Positions 63,036 to 64,000 of a stretch of DNA of 64,000 nt are shown piece after piece. The stretch lies in NCBI GenBank assembly GCA_022432975.1, contig CM039510.1:33784454-33848453 (forward strand). Direction: 5' to 3'. Origin of the DNA: Begonia masoniana (taxonomy: Eukaryota; Streptophyta; Magnoliopsida; Cucurbitales; Begoniaceae). The translations under genes and the position numbers were made by a program. Each line of letters starts with the position of its first letter. The stretch's first letter is position 1. Below the pieces are notes generated by a model that saw only the letters and a program-made list of their open reading frames with translations, was not told the origin of the DNA and did no database searches.

Positions 63036-64000
63036 TCATGCAAAAAGATCAGGATATTTAGTCATCATATCCTGCTGTCGTTCCCACGTAGCCTCTTCCA
63101 CCTCGTGGTTCCGCCACAAAACTTTGACCAGTGGAATCTCCTTGTTGCGCAATACTTTGATAGACGACTCCAAAATGCGTACCGGCCTCACCTCATAGCT
63201 CAAGGTAGGCTGTACCTCGATCTCTGTAGCCTCCACGATATGCGACGGATCGCGCAAGCACTTCCGAAGCATAGATACATGAAATACGTCGTGGATACCC
63301 TCCATAGAAGCCGGAAGCTGCAGCCTATACGCCAACTTCCCGATCCTCTTCAGAATAGGAAAGGGCCCCACATAACGAGGGTTTAGCTTACCCCTCCTTC
63401 CAAATCTCGCAATGCCTTTGAACGGAGAAACTTTGAGGTAGACCTCGTCACCTTCCTCGAACTCCAGCTCTCTCCGTCTGGTGTCAGCATAGCTCTTCTG
63501 CCTGCTCTGTGCTACCTCTATACGCTGTCGAATGATGGCAATCTTCTCTGCCGTCTGCTGTAGAATCTCAGGACCAATGATGCTGGCCTCGCCAACCTCG
63601 TCCCAATACAACGGAGATCTACACTTTCGACCATACAGCGCCTCATACGGAGCCATGCCAATAGTAGCCTGGAAGCTGTTATTATAAGAGAACTCGATCA
63701 GTGGCAAATACCTGCTCCACGATCCCTGAAACTCCAGCACACATGCTCTGAGCATATCCTCCAGAATCTGATTCGTCCTCTCTGTCTGTCCGTCAGTCTG
63801 AGGATGAAACACGGTGCTGAAATTAAGCTGAGTCCCCATAGCTTTGTGCAGACTCTTCCAGAACTTCGAGGTAAATCTCAGATCTCTGACTGAGACAATA
63901 GAAACTGGTACGCCATGCAGTCTGACAACCTCCTGCACATAAAGCTCGGCGAGCTGATCCATAGACGATGCCATCCTCACAGATAAGAAGTGGGCCGACT
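63036..64000 (-). CDS. Integrase C-terminal part and chromodomain-like tail of chromovirus F (partial)
   Basis: Minus strand; the frame is open from the window edge to a TGA at 63036-63038. It reads SMDQLAELYVQEVVRLHGVP, then VSVRDLRFTSKFW where the family has S-D-R-D: the second catalytic Asp of the D-D-E triad is Val. The Glu region HPQTDGQTERTNQ is intact. Then come AYEALYGRKC-type sequence, YADTRRRELEFEEGDEVYLK, DVFHVSMLRKCLRDP and the chromodomain-like RPVRILESSIKVLRN with HEVEEATWERQQDM. Integrase inserts the DNA copy and the tail would target chromatin. The frame is otherwise unbroken for over 310 codons. Upstream RT lies beyond the window. Confidence 0.92.
   Translation of the reverse strand, partial: SAHFLSVRMASSMDQLAELYVQEVVRLHGVPVSIVSVRDLRFTSKFWKSLHKAMGTQLNFSTVFHPQTDGQTERTNQILEDMLRACVLEFQGSWSRYLPLIEFSYNNSFQATIGMAPYEALYGRKCRSPLYWDEVGEASIIGPEILQQTAEKIAIIRQRIEVAQSRQKSYADTRRRELEFEEGDEVYLKVSPFKGIARFGRRGKLNPRYVGPFPILKRIGKLAYRLQLPASMEGIHDVFHVSMLRKCLRDPSHIVEATEIEVQPTLSYEVRPVRILESSIKVLRNKEIPLVKVLWRNHEVEEATWERQQDMMTKYPDLFA

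Larger units (their letters stand above)
60514..64000 (-). mobile_element. Tekay/Del-type chromovirus F (minus), runs off the right edge
   Basis: 3' LTR at 60514-62994, purine tract, then pol to the window end. The left target site is GTTTG (60509-60513); the right copy is outside the window. It interrupts the envelope-like frame of element H. Its pol has the longest intact frame of any Ty3 element here, suggesting one of the youngest insertions. Confidence 0.88.

Overview
The window looks like repeat-saturated, probably pericentromeric, DNA from a seed plant, most likely a eudicot. It contains Tekay/Del-, Reina- and Athila-type Ty3 elements, SIRE-like Ty1/copia elements with envelope-like reading frames, a TRIM, plant initiator-Met primer sites (TGGTATCAGAGC) and very long microsatellites. 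I cannot name the species. I found no host protein gene, rRNA, tRNA or CRISPR array. Almost every long open frame comes from a tandem repeat or a decayed retrotransposon.

Layout from left to right. At 35-2524 (minus) and 3022-5694 (plus) are two solo LTRs with perfect 5-bp target duplications (TTAGA, TCATG). A foldback element lies near 6780-7406. At 8240-13300 is a decayed Ty1/copia element (minus), split in its protease by a 3.6-kb solo LTR (8937-12559, TSD CAGTC). That LTR carries 26 identical 48-bp repeats and a 1,004-nt poly(A). A ~1-kb (AG)n tract follows at 13794-14801. A decayed Reina-type pol (14840-16880, resuming 30642-31140) is split by a Tekay-type chromovirus at 16881-30636 (TSD TCAAG). 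The chromovirus has LTRs of very different length (2.4 and 6.8 kb), because the 3' LTR is chimeric and filled with two minisatellite arrays.

From 31145 the host sequence is Athila-type reverse transcriptase, interrupted by element B (31467-51029, TSD CTTAT). B is a non-autonomous LTR element with a gag remnant and unknown frames. Inside B's 5' LTR sits element A (31901-44773, minus, TSD CACTA). Inside A sits another solo LTR (34668-39324, TSD CTCAC) with ~500 bp of (ATT)n and a 91-bp minisatellite. B also holds a 753-bp TRIM (48546-49298, TSD GGTTG). The Athila frame resumes at 51035 and is cut by a SIRE-like element (LTR 51987-53158, envelope-like frame to 55245). That element is cut by a second SIRE-like element (LTR 55248-58592, envelope-like frame 58984-60513), which itself hosts a solo LTR (55866-57733) and, from 60514 to the window edge, another Tekay-type chromovirus (minus).

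The most interesting signal is not a single element. The long TGTAAC(A/G)CCCGG-type LTRs here, on both strands and in differing families, share a gene-like architecture: a pyrimidine-rich first exon ending in a splice-donor consensus, a 45-58 nt second exon flanked by AG|GT and AG|GTAAGT, and a third exon after TGTAG|GT. In five LTR types exon 3 reads in one constant phase into a short acidic peptide ending in a stop (for example DIETGEDDVPPLEA, TDPLDENLVPQADELM, DENKGEEPPYDD), and exon 2 is open in the connecting frame. Downstream, most of these LTRs have an imperfectly conserved hairpin and then a hypervariable palindrome-rich module (GCGATCGC, ATCGAT or ACCGGT cores), where the minisatellites have grown. 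Whether this is a protein-coding micro-gene or a spliced LTR leader RNA cannot be decided from sequence: no in-frame ATG was found in the three exon 1 sequences I read through fully.
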